This document shows, piece by piece, positions 1-17,957 of a stretch of DNA of 18,099 bases. The number at the start of each line of letters is the position of its first letter. Positions within the stretch are counted from its first letter, which is position 1. The translations under genes were made by a program, and so were the position numbers. The DNA comes from Tetmemena sp. SeJ-2015. Taxonomy: Eukaryota; Ciliophora; Spirotrichea; Sporadotrichida; Oxytrichidae. Location: positions 1 to 18,099 of the forward strand of contig JAJKFJ010002301.1 in assembly GCA_027382625.1 (NCBI GenBank), read 5' to 3'. Below the pieces are notes generated by a model. That model searched no databases and had not been told where the DNA came from. It was given only the letters and a program-made list of their open reading frames with translations.

Positions 1-744
1 TTTAAGGGACTTGCTCGTTGATCCCATTTTTTGAGCTAAATCGAGTAAGCAGATGAAAACCTATTTTTCAGGTCTAGTTAACCCTAATCTATCGATTTGG
101 ACGGTTGAATGAAATTTTCATGGTGATTTTTTTTCGAAAAAAAGTGAAAATTGAAAATTTCCCCTTTAAGGTCCAAATTCAAACTTTGGGTCGTTTTCCG
201 GCCAAAAATGATCCCGCACGTGCATGACCCCTACATTGCAAAACCGGGTAAATTTGGGGTCCCTAATCGTTTTCGACAAAAAAAGACTCGCGATGAGGCC
301 TGCAGAATACGCGCTGCGAAAATTGAAAAAGCTCATTTAAGGTACTTCTCGTTGATCCCCTTTTTTTTAGCAAACGAGGGAAACAGAGAAAACCCTTTTT
401 CAGGTTTTGTTAACACCCAATCTATCGATTCGGTTGAATCGAAATTCTCGATTGGGGATTTTTGGGCGAAAAAAAAGTGAAAATTAAAACCCTTTAAGGG
501 CCAAATTCAGCTTTGGGGTGTTTTTTGCGCCCAACTGATCCCCCTGCATGATCTTAAATCTGCAATCCGGGGGAATTCGGGTCCCTAATCGTATTTCGAC
601 AAAATTAGACTCGCTGTAGTGCCTGCAGAGATAAGCGCATGCAAAATTAAAATGCTGCATTTAAGGTACTTGTCGTTGATCCCCTTTTTTACTAAATCGA
701 GTGAAGCAGATGAAAACCATATTTTTCAGGTCTTTTAAAAATCC

Positions 745-746
<2 letters not shown>
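1..746. repeat. Left segment: three degraded satellite copies
   Basis: Anchors lie at 91, 424 and about 743; the third copy runs into the T/A block. Bases 1-90 are the end of a copy that starts outside the window. This segment is visibly noisier than the rest: runs of C, A and T are lengthened (for example TTTCCCC near 160 and the A-runs near 280 and 470) and small pieces are lost. The rise in homopolymer errors toward the window edge suggests low read depth or poor polishing rather than an old array border, since all matching parts keep monomer order and orientation. Confidence 0.85.

Positions 747-811
<65 letters not shown>
747..811. repeat. T36/A29 homopolymer block inside a monomer
   Basis: A run of 36 T (747-782) is followed directly by 29 A (783-811). 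Upstream the satellite stops just after the ATCGAT anchor, written here with an extra C. Downstream it resumes at CGTATTTCG, which lies about 177 bp further along a normal monomer. The block therefore stands in place of about 170 bp of satellite and shortens the interval to the next anchor (974) to 231 bp. A T-run joined to an A-run is self-complementary. No target-site duplication or retroelement sequence flanks it, so a poly(A) insertion is not supported; an assembly or consensus artefact is the simplest reading. Confidence 0.9.
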
Positions 812-9065
<8,254 letters not shown>

Positions 9066-9155
9066 CATATTTTTCAGGTCTAGTTAACACCTAATCTATC
9101 GATTTGGAGCGGTTGAATCGAAATTCTCGATGGTGATTTTTGGTCGAAAAAATGT

Positions 9156-9168
9156 GAAAATTGAAAAT
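9156..9168 (+). repeat. Intra-monomer direct repeat, first copy
   Basis: GAAAATTGAAAAT occurs here and again at 9332-9344, 176 bp later, close to half the 346-bp monomer. The same pair is seen in most copies when indels are allowed. After each 13-mer, short blocks recur in the same order: AAGGT, GCTCGTT, TGATCCC and later TGAATCG. This suggests, but does not prove, that the monomer descends from a dimer of a unit of about 173 bp. Confidence 0.6.
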
Positions 9169-9221
9169 TTCTTGAAGGTCCAAATTCAGCTTTGGGCTCG
9201 TTTTCGTGCCGAACTGATCCC

Positions 9222-9229
9222 GCACGTGC
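9222..9229. other. GCACGTGC palindrome with E-box core
   Basis: A perfect 8-bp palindrome containing CACGTG lies in the conserved stretch TGATCCCGCACGTGCATGAT and is kept in most monomers. CACGTG is the general target of bHLH proteins, so repeated copies could bind such a factor. That is inference from the motif alone; no promoter context is visible. Confidence 0.3.
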
Positions 9230-9257
9230 ATGATCTCTACATCTGCAATCCGGGGTA

Positions 9258-9274
9258 ATTCGGGGTCCCTGAAT
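9258..9274. other. 17-nt dyad ATTCGGGGTCCCTGAAT
   Basis: The arms pair perfectly except for one G/T position, around a central T. It overlaps a direct repeat CGGGGT spaced 10 bp apart, one helical turn (9251-9256 and 9261-9266). This arrangement is present in nearly every copy and would suit a dimeric DNA-binding protein, but no protein can be named. Confidence 0.4.
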
Positions 9275-9277
9275 CGT

Positions 9278-9337
9278 ATTTCGACAAAATTAGCACTCGC
9301 TGATGAGTGCCTGCAGAGATACAGCGCATGCGAAAAT
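9278..9337 (+). ncRNA. Hammerhead-ribozyme-like core, unproven
   Basis: CTGATGA (9300-9306) and GAAA (9332-9335) are the two conserved core strands of a hammerhead ribozyme. A type III layout can be drawn: stem III ATT (9278-9280) with AAT (9335-9337), cleavage after T9281, stem I CGA (9282-9284) with TCG (9297-9299), and stem II starting G9307-C9331 with two further wobble pairs and then bulges around CTG/CAG. All core nucleotides fit. Stems I and III are only 3 bp, stem II is weak, and many copies read GTTTTTCG instead of GTATTTCG, which breaks one stem III pair. A stronger local hairpin overlaps the core. Chance resemblance is more likely than function. Confidence 0.12.
9293..9310 (+). other. 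Hairpin GCACTC-GCTGAT-GAGTGC
   Basis: A perfect 6-bp inverted repeat with a 6-nt loop is repeated once per monomer. The TTAGTACT variant changes one stem base (GCACTC to GTACTC), which in an RNA would keep a G-U pair. The loop and right arm contain CTGATGAG. This stem would compete with the hammerhead-like fold described separately. Confidence 0.55.
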
Positions 9338-9344
9338 TGAAAAT
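9332..9344 (+). repeat. Intra-monomer direct repeat, second copy
   Basis: This is the second GAAAATTGAAAAT of the monomer. It differs in context from the first: it is preceded by CGCATGC rather than AATGT and followed by GCTGCATTT rather than TTCTTGAAGG. In many copies it reads GAAAATTGAGAAT, a recurrent substitution that often goes with the TTAGTACT variant upstream. Confidence 0.6.
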
Positions 9345-9353
9345 GCTGCATTT
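9341..9353. other. Perfect inverted repeat AAATGCTGCATTT
   Basis: AAATGC and GCATTT are exact reverse complements around one central T. It directly follows the 8-bp palindrome CGCATGCG and overlaps the second 13-mer, so this stretch (9325-9353) is dense in dyads. The inverted repeat is among the better preserved parts of the monomer even in noisy copies. Confidence 0.5.
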
Positions 9354-9367
9354 AAGGTACTTGCTCG

Positions 9368-9369
9368 TT
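9368..9369. other. Junction of a 21-bp deletion
   Basis: The copy reads GCTCGTT directly joined to TCGAGTGAAG. The normal 21 bases between them, which contain the T6 run and GAGCTAAA, are absent. The lost part corresponds to part of the piece replaced by the G60/T82 block exactly one monomer upstream, so both defects may come from one local assembly problem. Confidence 0.75.
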
Positions 9370-10177
9370 TCGAGTGAAGCAGACTGAAAACCATATTTTT
9401 CAGGTCTCGTTAACACCTAAATCTATCGATTTGGAGCGGTTGAATGGAAATTCTCGATGGTGATTTTTGGTCTAAAAAATGTGAAAATTGAAAATTCTTG
9501 AAGGTCCAAATCAGCTTTGGGTTCGTTTTCGCGCCGATGATCCGCACGTGCATGATCTCACATCTGCAATCCGGGGTATTCGGGGTCCCTGAATGTATTT
9601 CGACAAAATTAGCATTCGCTGATGAGTGCCTGCAGAGATACACCGCTGCGAAAATGAAAATGCTGCATTTAAGGTACTGGCTCGTTGATCCCATTTTTTT
9701 GAGCTAAATCGAGTGAAAGCAGATGACACCATATTTCAGGTTAGTTAACAAACTAATTATCGATTTGGAGGCGGTTGATATCGAAATTTCGATGGTTTGA
9801 TTTTTTGGTCGAAGAAAATGTGAAAATTGAAGAAATTCCTTAAGGTCGCAAATTCAGCTTTGGGCTCGTTTTCGGCGAATGATCCGCACGTGCATGATTC
9901 TACATTGCAATCCGGGGTATTCGGAGGTCCTTGAAATCGTTTTTCGTCTAAATTGTACTCGCTATGAGTGCCTGCAGAGAATACAGGCAATGCGAAATTG
10001 AGAATGCTGCATTTAAGTACTTGCTCGTTATCCCATTTTTTGAGCTAAAACGAGTGAGTGAAACAGATGAAAACCATATTTTTAGGTCTAGTTAACACCT
10101 AATCTATGATTTGGAGCGGTTGTATCGAAATTCTCGATGGTGATTTTTGGTCGAAAAAATGTGATAATTGAAAATTT

Positions 10178-10185
10178 CCCCCCCC
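10178..10185. other. Expanded C-run in monomer
   Basis: Eight C replace the usual single C of AAAATTTCTTGAAGG, followed by TTTTGAGG. Homopolymer over-calling is the likely cause. A similar short aberration, an ATATATATC run, lies at 10331-10339 where other copies read ATACAGC. Confidence 0.7.
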
Positions 10186-13100
10186 TTTTGAGGTCCAAAT
10201 TCAGCTTTGGCTCGTTTTCGTGCCGGAATGATCGCAGGTGATGATCTCTACATCTGCAATCCGGGGTTATTCGGGGTCCTTGAATCGTTTTTTCGACAAA
10301 ATTTAGCAGTCGCCTGTGAGTGCTGCAGAGATATATATCACGCATGCGAAAATTGAGATGCTGCATTTAAGTACTTGCTCGGTTGATCCCATTTTTTGAG
10401 CTAAATGAGTGAAGCAGATGAAAACCATATTTTCAGGTCTAGTTAACACTAATCTACGATTTGGAGCGGTTGAATCGACATTCTCGTGGTGATTTTTGGT
10501 CTAAAAAATGTGAAAATTGAAATTCTTGAAGGTCAAATTCAGCTTTGGCTCGTTTTACGCCGACTGGATCCGCACGTGCATAGATCTTAATTGCAATCCG
10601 GGGTAATTTTTCGGGTCCCTTGAATCGTTTTGACTAAATTAGTACTGCGCTGATGAGTGCCTCAAGAGATCAAGGCATGCGAAAATTGAGAATGCTGCAT
10701 TTTATAGGTATTGCTCGTTGATCCATTTTTTGAGCTAAATCGAGTGAAGCAGATGAAAACAATATTTTTCAGGTCTGTTAACACTAATCTATCGATTTGG
10801 AGCGTTTGAATGAAATTCTCGATGGTGATTTTTGGTCAAAAAATGTAAAATTGAAAATTCCTTGAAGGTCCAAATTCAGCTTTGGGCTCGTTTTTGCGCC
10901 GAACTGATCCCGCACGTGCGATGATCTCTATATCTGGCAATCCGGGGTAATTCGGGGTCCTGAATCGTTATTTCGACAAAAATAGCACTCGCTGCTGAGT
11001 GCCTGCAGAGATAAGCGCATGCGAAAATTGAAAAAGCTGCATTTGGTACTTGCTCGTTGATCCAATTTTTGAGCTAAATCGAGTGAAGAGATGAAAAACA
11101 TATTTTTCAGGTTAGTTACACCTAAATCTATCGAATTTGGAGGGTTGGATTGAAAATGAAATTCTCGATGGTGCTTTTTGGTCTAAAAAATGTGAAAATT
11201 TGAAAAATTCTTGAAGGTCCAAATTCAGCTTTGGGCTCGTTTTTCGCGCCGAACTGATCGCGCACGTGCATGATTACATCTGCAATCCGAGGTAATTCGG
11301 GGTCCCTGAATCGTATTTTCGACAAAATTAGCACTCGTGATGAAGTGACTGAGGATACAGCGCATGCCGAAAATTGAGAATGTGCATGAAGGTACTCTGC
11401 TCGTTGTCATTTTTTGAGCTAAAATCGAGTGAAGCAGATGGAAAAACAATATTTTTCAGGTCTAGTTTAAACCTAATCTATTGATTTGGAGCGGTTGAAT
11501 CGAATTTCTCGATGGTGATTTTTGGTCTAAAAAATTGAAATTGAAAATTCTTGAAGTCCAAATTCAGCTTTGGGCCAGTTTTCCTGCCGAACTCCCGCAC
11601 GTGCATGATTTCTACATCTGCAATCCGGGGTATTTCGGGGTCCCTGAATCGTTTTTCGACAAATAGCATCGCTGATGAGTGCTGCAGAGATACAGCGCAT
11701 GCAAAATTGAAAAATGCTGCATTTAAGGTACTTTGCTCGTTGATCCATTTTTTGAGCTAAATCGAGTGAAGCAGTGAAAACCATATTTTTCAGTCTAGTT
11801 AACATCTATTGATTTGGAGCGGTTGAATCGAAATTCTCGATGGTGATTTTGGTCGAAAAAATGAAAATTGAAAATTCCTTGAAGGTCAAATTCAGCTTGG
11901 GCTCGTTTTCGCGCCGAACTGATCCCGCAACGTGCATGATCTCTACATCTGCAATCCGAGGTAATTCGGGGTCCTGAATCGTATTTCGACAATTAGCACC
12001 GCTGAAGAGTGCCTGCAGAGATACAGTGAGCGAAAATTGAGAATGCTGCATTTAAGGTACGTTGCTCGTTGATCCATTTTTTTAGCTTAATCGAGAGTGA
12101 AGCAGATGAAAAACATATTTTTCAGGTCTGTTAACCACCTATCTATCGATTTGGAGCGGTTGAATCGAAATTCTCGAATGGTGATTTTTTGGTCGAAAAA
12201 AATGTGAAAATGAAAATTCCTTGAAGGTCAAATTCGGCTTTCGGCTCGTTTTCGTGCCGAACTGATTCCCTGCACCACGTGCATGATCTCTACTCTGCAA
12301 TCCGGGGTAATTCGGGGTCCCTGATCGTATTTCGACAAAATTAGCACTCGCTGATGAGTGCCTGCAGAGGAACAGCGCATGCGAAAATTGAAAAGTTGCA
12401 TTTAAGGTATTGTCGTTGATCATTTTTGAGCTAATGAGTGAAAAGCAGATGAAAACCATATTTTTTCAGGTCTAGTTAAACACCTAATCAATCGATTTGG
12501 AGCGGTTGAATGAAATTCTCGCTGTGATTTTGGTCTAAAAATGTGAGAAATTGAAATTCCTGACGGTCCAATTCACGCTTTTGGGCTGTTTTTCGGCCGA
12601 ATTATCCCGCCCGTGCATGATCCTCTACATCTGATCCGGGGTAATTGGGTCCTTGAATCGTTTTTTCCGGATAATTAGTAATCGTGATGAGTGCCTGCAG
12701 AGATACAGCGCATTCGAAAATTGAGAATGCTGCATTTAAGGTACTTGCCGTTGATCTCATTTTTTGACCTAATCGAGTGAAGGAGATGAAAACCATATTT
12801 TTCAGGTCTAGTTAACACCTAATCTATGATTTGGAGCGGATTGAATGAATTCTTCGAATGGTGGATTTTTGGTCGAAAAGAATGTGAAAATGAAATTTCC
12901 TTGAAGGTCCCAACTTCAAAGCTTGGGCTGTTTTCGCGGATGATTCGCACGTGCAATGTCTCCTACATGTGCAATCCGGGGTAATTCGGCCCTGAATCGT
13001 TTTTCGACAAAATTAGCACTCGCTGATGAGTGCCTGCAGAGATACGCGATGCGAAAATTGAAATGCTCATTTAAGGTTATTTGCTGTGATGCCCATTTTT

Positions 13101-13678
13101 TTTTTGAGCTTAAATTCGAGTGAAGCGATGAAAACCATCTTTTTCAGGTCTAGTTAACACCCCTAATCTATCGATTTGGAGCGGTTGAATCGAAATGTCT
13201 CGATGGTGATTTTTCGGTCGAAAAAAATGTGAAAATTGAAATTTTCTTGAAGGCCAAATTCAGCTTTGGGCTGTTTTCGGCGCCGAACTGAATCCCGCAC
13301 GTGCATGATTTCTACATCTGCAATCCGGGGTAATTCGGGTCCCTGAATCGTTTTTCGACTAAATTAGTACTCGCTGATGAGTGCCTGCAGAGGATACAGC
13401 GCAATGCGAAAATTGAAGAATGCTGCATTTAAGTACTTGCTCGTTGATTCCATTTTTTTGCCAAAATCGTGAAGCAGATGAAAACATATTTTTCAGGTCT
13501 AGTTTAACACTAAATCTAATCGATTTGGAGGGTTGATCTAATTCTCGATGGTGATTTTTGGTCGAGAAAATGTGAAAATTGAAAATTTCTTGAAGGTCCA
13601 AAATTCAGCTTTGGCTCGTTTTCGCGCCGAACTGATCCGCACGTGCATGATCTCTACAATCTGCATCCGGGGTAATTC

Positions 13679-13719
13679 GGGGGGGGGTTCCCCCCCCCCC
13701 CTGAAAATCGTTTTTTTTT
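13679..13719. other. G9-TT-C12 and T-run expansion
   Basis: The normal TTCGGGGTCCCTGAATCGTTTTTCG becomes nine G, TT, twelve C, TGAAAATCG and nine T. Every run of the native sequence is stretched while base order stays the same, the signature of homopolymer length error. The G and C runs could fold as a hairpin, which may have caused the miscall. Confidence 0.8.
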
Positions 13720-16053
13720 CGACAAAATTACATCGTGATAAGTGCCTGCAGAGATACAGCGCATGCGGAAATTGAAAATGCTGCATTTAAGGTACTTGTC
13801 TCGTTTTATCCATTTCTTGAGCTAAATCGAGTGAAGCAGATGAAGAACATATTTTTCAGGTCTAGTTAACTAACACCTAATCTATCGAGAGCGGTTGAAT
13901 CGAAAATCTCGCTGGTGATTTTTGGTCGAAAAAATGTGAAAATTGAAAATTTCTTGGAGGTCCAATTCAGCTTTGGCTCGTTTTCGCGCCGAACTGATCC
14001 GCACGTATGATCCTCTTACATCTGCAATCCGTTGGGTATTCCGGGGTCCTTGAATCGGTTTTTTTTTCGACTAATTAGTACTGCTGATGGTGGCTGCAGA
14101 GATAACAGCGCATGCGAAAATTGAGAATGCTGCTTTAGTATTGTCGTTGATCCCATTTTTTGAGCTAAATCAAGTGAAGCATGAAAACCATATTTTTAGG
14201 TCTAGTTAACACCTAATCTACGATTTGGGGCGGTTGAATCGAAATTCTCGATGGTTATTTTTTGTCGAAAAATGTGAAAATTGAAAATTCCTTGAAGGTC
14301 AATTCAGCTTGGGCTCGTTTTCGCGCCGAATCTCTGATCCCGCACGTGCATGATTTCTCCATCTGCAATCCGGGGTAATTCGGGGTCCTTGAATCGTTTT
14401 TTCGACTAAATTAAGGTATCGCTATGATGGCTGCCAAGATACATGCGATGGAAAATGAGAATGCTGCATTTAAGGTACTTGCCTCGTTATCATCATTTTT
14501 TGAGCTAAAATCGAGTGAAGCGATGAAAACCATAATTTTTTCAAGGTCTAGTTAACACTAATTTATCGATTGGAGCGGTTTGAATTGAATATTCTCGATG
14601 GTGATTTTTGGTCGAAAAAATGTGAAAATTGAAATTCCTGAAGGTCCAAATTCAGCCTTTGGGCTCGTTTCGGCCGAACTGAATCCGCACGTGCATGAAT
14701 CTTACATCTGAATCCGGGTAAATTCGGGGTCTGAATCGTTTTTCGACAAATAGCAAACTCGCTGATGAGTGCTGCAGAGATCAGCGCAATGCGAAAATTG
14801 AAAATGTGCATTTAAGGTACTTGTGTTGATTCATTTTTTTGAGCAAATCGAGTGAGCAGATGGAAAACCCTATTTTTTCAGGTCTAGTTAAACACTAAAT
14901 CTATGATTTGGAGCGGTTCGAAATCGAAATTCTTCGATGGTGATTTTGGTCGAAAAAATGTGAAAAATGAAAATTCTTGAAGGTCAAATTCAGCTTTGGG
15001 CTCGTTTTCGCGCGACTGATCCCGCAGGGGGTGCATGATCTCTACATCTGCAATTCGGGGTAATTCGGGGTCCTGAATCGTATTCGACAAAATTAGAACT
15101 CGCTGATGAGTGCCTGCAGATACAGCGCATGCGAAAATTGAAAAAGCTGGCATTTAAGGTATTGCTCGTTGATCTCCAATTTTCAGCTTAAATCGAGTGA
15201 AGGCAGAATGAAACCATATTTTTACAGTCTAGTTTTAACATCCTAATCTACCGATTTGGAGCGGTTGAATCGAATTCTCGATGGTGATTTTTGGGTCCGA
15301 AAAATGTGAAAATTGAAAATTCTTGAAGGTCAAATTCAGCTTTGGGCTCGTTTTCGCGCCGAAAACTGATCCGCACGTGCATGATCTCTACATCTGCATC
15401 CGGGTTAATTCGGGGTCCCTGAATCGTATTTCGACAAAATTAGCACTCGCTGATGAGTGCTTGCAGAGATACAGCGCATGCGAAAATTGAAATGCTGCAT
15501 TTAAGGTAACTTGCTCGTTGATCCCCTTTTTTGAGCTAAATCGAGTGAGCAGATGAAAACCATATTTTTTTCAGGTCTAGTTAACTAATCTTAATCGATT
15601 TTGGAGCGGTTGATGAAAATTCTCGATGTGATTTTTGGTTCGAAAAATGTTGAAAATTGAATTCTCTTGAAGGTCCAATCAGCTTTGGGCTAGTTTTCGC
15701 GCGAACTGATCCGCACGTTGCATGATCTCCACATCGCATCGAGGTTAATTCGGGTCCCTGAATCGTATTTCGACAAAATTAGACTCGCTGATAAGTGCCT
15801 GCAGAGATACAAGGCATGCGAAAATTGAGATGCTGCATTTAGGTACTTGCTCGTTGATCTCATTTTTTGACGCAAATCGAGTGAAGCAGATGAAAACCAT
15901 AATTTTTCCAGGTCTACGTTAACACCTATCTCTATCGATTTGGAGCGGTTGGATCGAAATTCTCGATGGTGATTTTTGGTCTAAAAAATGTGAAAAATTG
16001 AAATTCCTTGAAGGTCAAATTCAAGCTTTGGGCTCGTCCGTCGCCGAACTGAT

Positions 16054-16073
16054 CTGGCCGGTTATTTTGCAAT
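16054..16073. other. Non-satellite patch in one copy
   Basis: Between GAACTGAT and the following ATGACTCTACATTGCAATC, the usual CCCGCACGTGCATGATCTC region is replaced by CTGGCCGGTTATTTTGCA-like sequence, and GCTCGTTTTCG just upstream is altered to GCTCGTCCGTCG. The patch has no clear relation to the monomer and I do not recognise it as an adapter. It removes the CACGTG palindrome in this copy. Confidence 0.6.
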
Positions 16074-17288
16074 GACTCTACATTGCAATCGGGGTAATCG
16101 GGGTCCTGAATCGTCTTTTCGAACAAAATTAGCACTAGTGATGAGTCTGCAAGATACAGTGCATGCGAAGAATTGCAATGCTTGCATTAAAGGTACTTGC
16201 TCAGTTGATCCAAATTTTTTTCAGCTAAAGTCGAGTGAAGCAGATGTAAAACCATATTTTTCAGGTCTAGTTAACACTAATCTATCGATTTGGAGCGGTT
16301 GATGAATTCTCGATGTTGATTTTGGTCGAAAAAAATGTGAAAATTGAAAATCTCTTGAAGGTCCAAAATTCAGCTTTGGGTTCGTTTTCGCGCCGAACTG
16401 ATCCGTGCAACGGCATGATCTTACATCTGCATCCGGGTAATTCGGGGTCTGAATGTAATTTCGACTAAAATTGCACTCGCTGTTGAGTGCCTGCAGAGAT
16501 AAGCGCATGCGAAAATTGAAAATGCTGCATTTAAGGTACTTGCTCGTCTGATCCCATTTTTGAGTAAATCGAGTGAAGCAAGATGAAAACATTTTTTCAG
16601 GTCTATTCATAATTACGATTTGGAAGCGGTTGAAATCGAATTCTCGTGGTGATTTTTGGTCGAAAAATGTGAAAATTGAAATTTCTTGAAGGTCCAATTT
16701 CAGCTTTGGGCTCGTTTTCGCGCGAATCTGATCCCGCACGTGCATGATCTCAACATCTGCAACGGGGTAATTCGGGTTCCCTGAATCGTATTTCGACAAA
16801 AATTTTAGCACTCGTGATGAGTGCCCTGAGAGATACAGCGATGCGAAAATTGGAATGCTGCATTTAAGGTAGCTTGCCGTGATCCATTTTTTGAGCTAAA
16901 TCGAGTGAAGCAGATGAAAACCATAATTTTTCAGGTCAAGTTAACACCTAATCTATCGATTGGAGCGGTTGAATTCGAAATCCTCGATGGTGATTTTTGG
17001 TCGAAAAAATGTGAAATTGAAAAATTTCTTGAAGGTCAAATTCAGCTTTTTGGCTCGTTTTTCGCCCGAACTGATCGCACGTGCATAGATCTCTAATCTG
17101 CAATCCGGGGTATTTGGGGTCCTGAATCGTATTTTCGAAAAATTAGCACTCGCTGATGAGTGCTTGCAGAGATACAGCGCATGCGAAAATTGAAAATGCT
17201 GCATTTAAGGTACTTGCTCGTTGATCCCATTTTTTGACCTTAATCGAGTGAAGGGTGAAACATATTTTTCACTAGTTACACCTAATCT

Positions 17289-17612
17289 ATCGATTTGGAG
17301 CGGTTAAATCGAATCTCGATGGTGTTTTGTCGAAAAAATGTCAAATGAAATTTCAACATGCAAATCAGCTTTGGGCTTTCGAGTTGATCCCGCACGTGCA
17401 TCATCTCTACATCTGCAACCCGGGGTAATTCGGGGTCCTGAATCGTATTTCGACAAAATTAGCACTCGCTGATAAGTGCCTGCAGAGATACAGCGCATGC
17501 GAAAATTGAAAATGCTGCATTTAAGGTACTTGCTCGTTGATCCCATTTTTTGACTTAAATCGAGTGAAGCAGGTGAAAACCATATTTTTCAGGTCTAGTT
17601 AAACACTAATCT
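17289..17612. repeat. Shortened subfamily copy (324 bp)
   Basis: This copy is about 22 bp shorter than the consensus. Losses cluster between 17325 and 17385, where GGTGATTTTTGG is reduced to GGTGTTTTG and the TTTCAAGCATGTCC and GGGCTCGTTTTCGCGCCGAG stretches are thinned to TTTCAACATGC and GGGCTTTCGAG. It still carries the subfamily's diagnostic bases, so it belongs with the two cleaner copies to its right and marks the subfamily's left edge. Confidence 0.75.
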
Positions 17613-17957
17613 ATCGATTTGGAGCGGTTAAATCGAAAATCTCGATGGTGATTTTTGGTCGAAAAAATGTCAAAATTGAAAATTTCAAGCATGTCCAAAT
17701 TCAGCTTTGGGCTCGTTTTCGCGCCGAGTGATCCCGCACGTGCATGATCTCTACATCTGCAACCCGGGGTAATTCGGGGTCCCTGAATCGTATTTCGACA
17801 AAATTAGCACTCGCTGATAAGTGCCTGCAGAGATACAGCGCATGCGAAAATTGAAAATGCTGCATTTAAGGTACTTGCTCGTTGATCCCATTTTTTGACC
17901 TTAATCGAGTGAAGCAGGTGAAAACCATATTTTTCAGGTCTAGTTAACACCTAATCT
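17613..17957. repeat. Reference monomer of the right-end subfamily
   Basis: At 345 bp with one evident base loss (GCCGAGTGATCC for GCCGAGTTGATCC), this is the cleanest full subfamily copy. All main dyads are kept: TCGATT with a TAAATCGA right arm, GCACGTGC, the CGGGGT repeats, CGCATGCG and AAATGCTGCATTT. The hairpin becomes GCACTC/AAGTGC through the TGATAAGTGC change, which weakens its closing pair and alters the CTGATGA motif to CTGATAA. Confidence 0.85.

Larger units (their letters stand above)
9098..9424. repeat. Near-consensus satellite monomer with 21-bp gap
   Basis: This copy is a good reference for the main subfamily. It has 327 bp; restoring a missing 21-bp piece after 9368 and removing two single-base insertions gives 346. 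Landmarks are: dyad TCGATT...AATCGA (9099-9121), A-tract region 9137-9167, first 13-mer (9156-9168), GCACGTGC (9222-9229), CGGGGT direct repeats (9251-9256, 9261-9266), 17-nt dyad (9258-9274), hairpin 9293-9310, PstI site (9311-9316), CGCATGCG (9325-9332), second 13-mer (9332-9344) and a perfect inverted repeat 9341-9353. Confidence 0.9.

Noticed and set aside
747..811. Poly(A) tail of a retrotransposed insert
   Set aside because: No inserted element, target-site duplication or endonuclease site accompanies it; satellite lies directly on both sides.
9099..9121. tRNA-derived SINE or pol III promoter, from GGTTGAATC resembling a B box (GGTTCGAATCC)
   Set aside because: One base is missing from the B box, no A box lies at the right distance, and no cloverleaf or poly(A)/T terminator arrangement is seen.
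9251..9300. CENP-B box (NTTCGNNNNANNCGGGN)
   Set aside because: TTCGACAAAAT matches the first half, but the CGGG half is TAGC. TTCGGGGT lacks the required A. I found no match on either strand of the consensus.
9091..9351. Minus-strand open frame of 86 codons recurring in most monomers as a possible gene family
   Set aside because: It is one frame of the satellite. Each copy breaks at different positions, no start or ribosome context is conserved, the protein resembles nothing I know, and the 346-bp period does not keep frame between copies.
9293..9400. Type I hammerhead using CACTCG (9294-9299) paired with CGAGTG about 70 nt downstream
   Set aside because: Pairing all six bases would leave an A where U16.1 is needed, and using ATC as the cleavage triplet leaves an unpaired G beside the core. 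The second base pair of stem III also fails.
13679..13701. Rho-independent-like terminator (G-run, loop, C-run, T-run)
   Set aside because: It is a stretched version of the normal monomer sequence in one copy, in a eukaryotic satellite, with no gene upstream.
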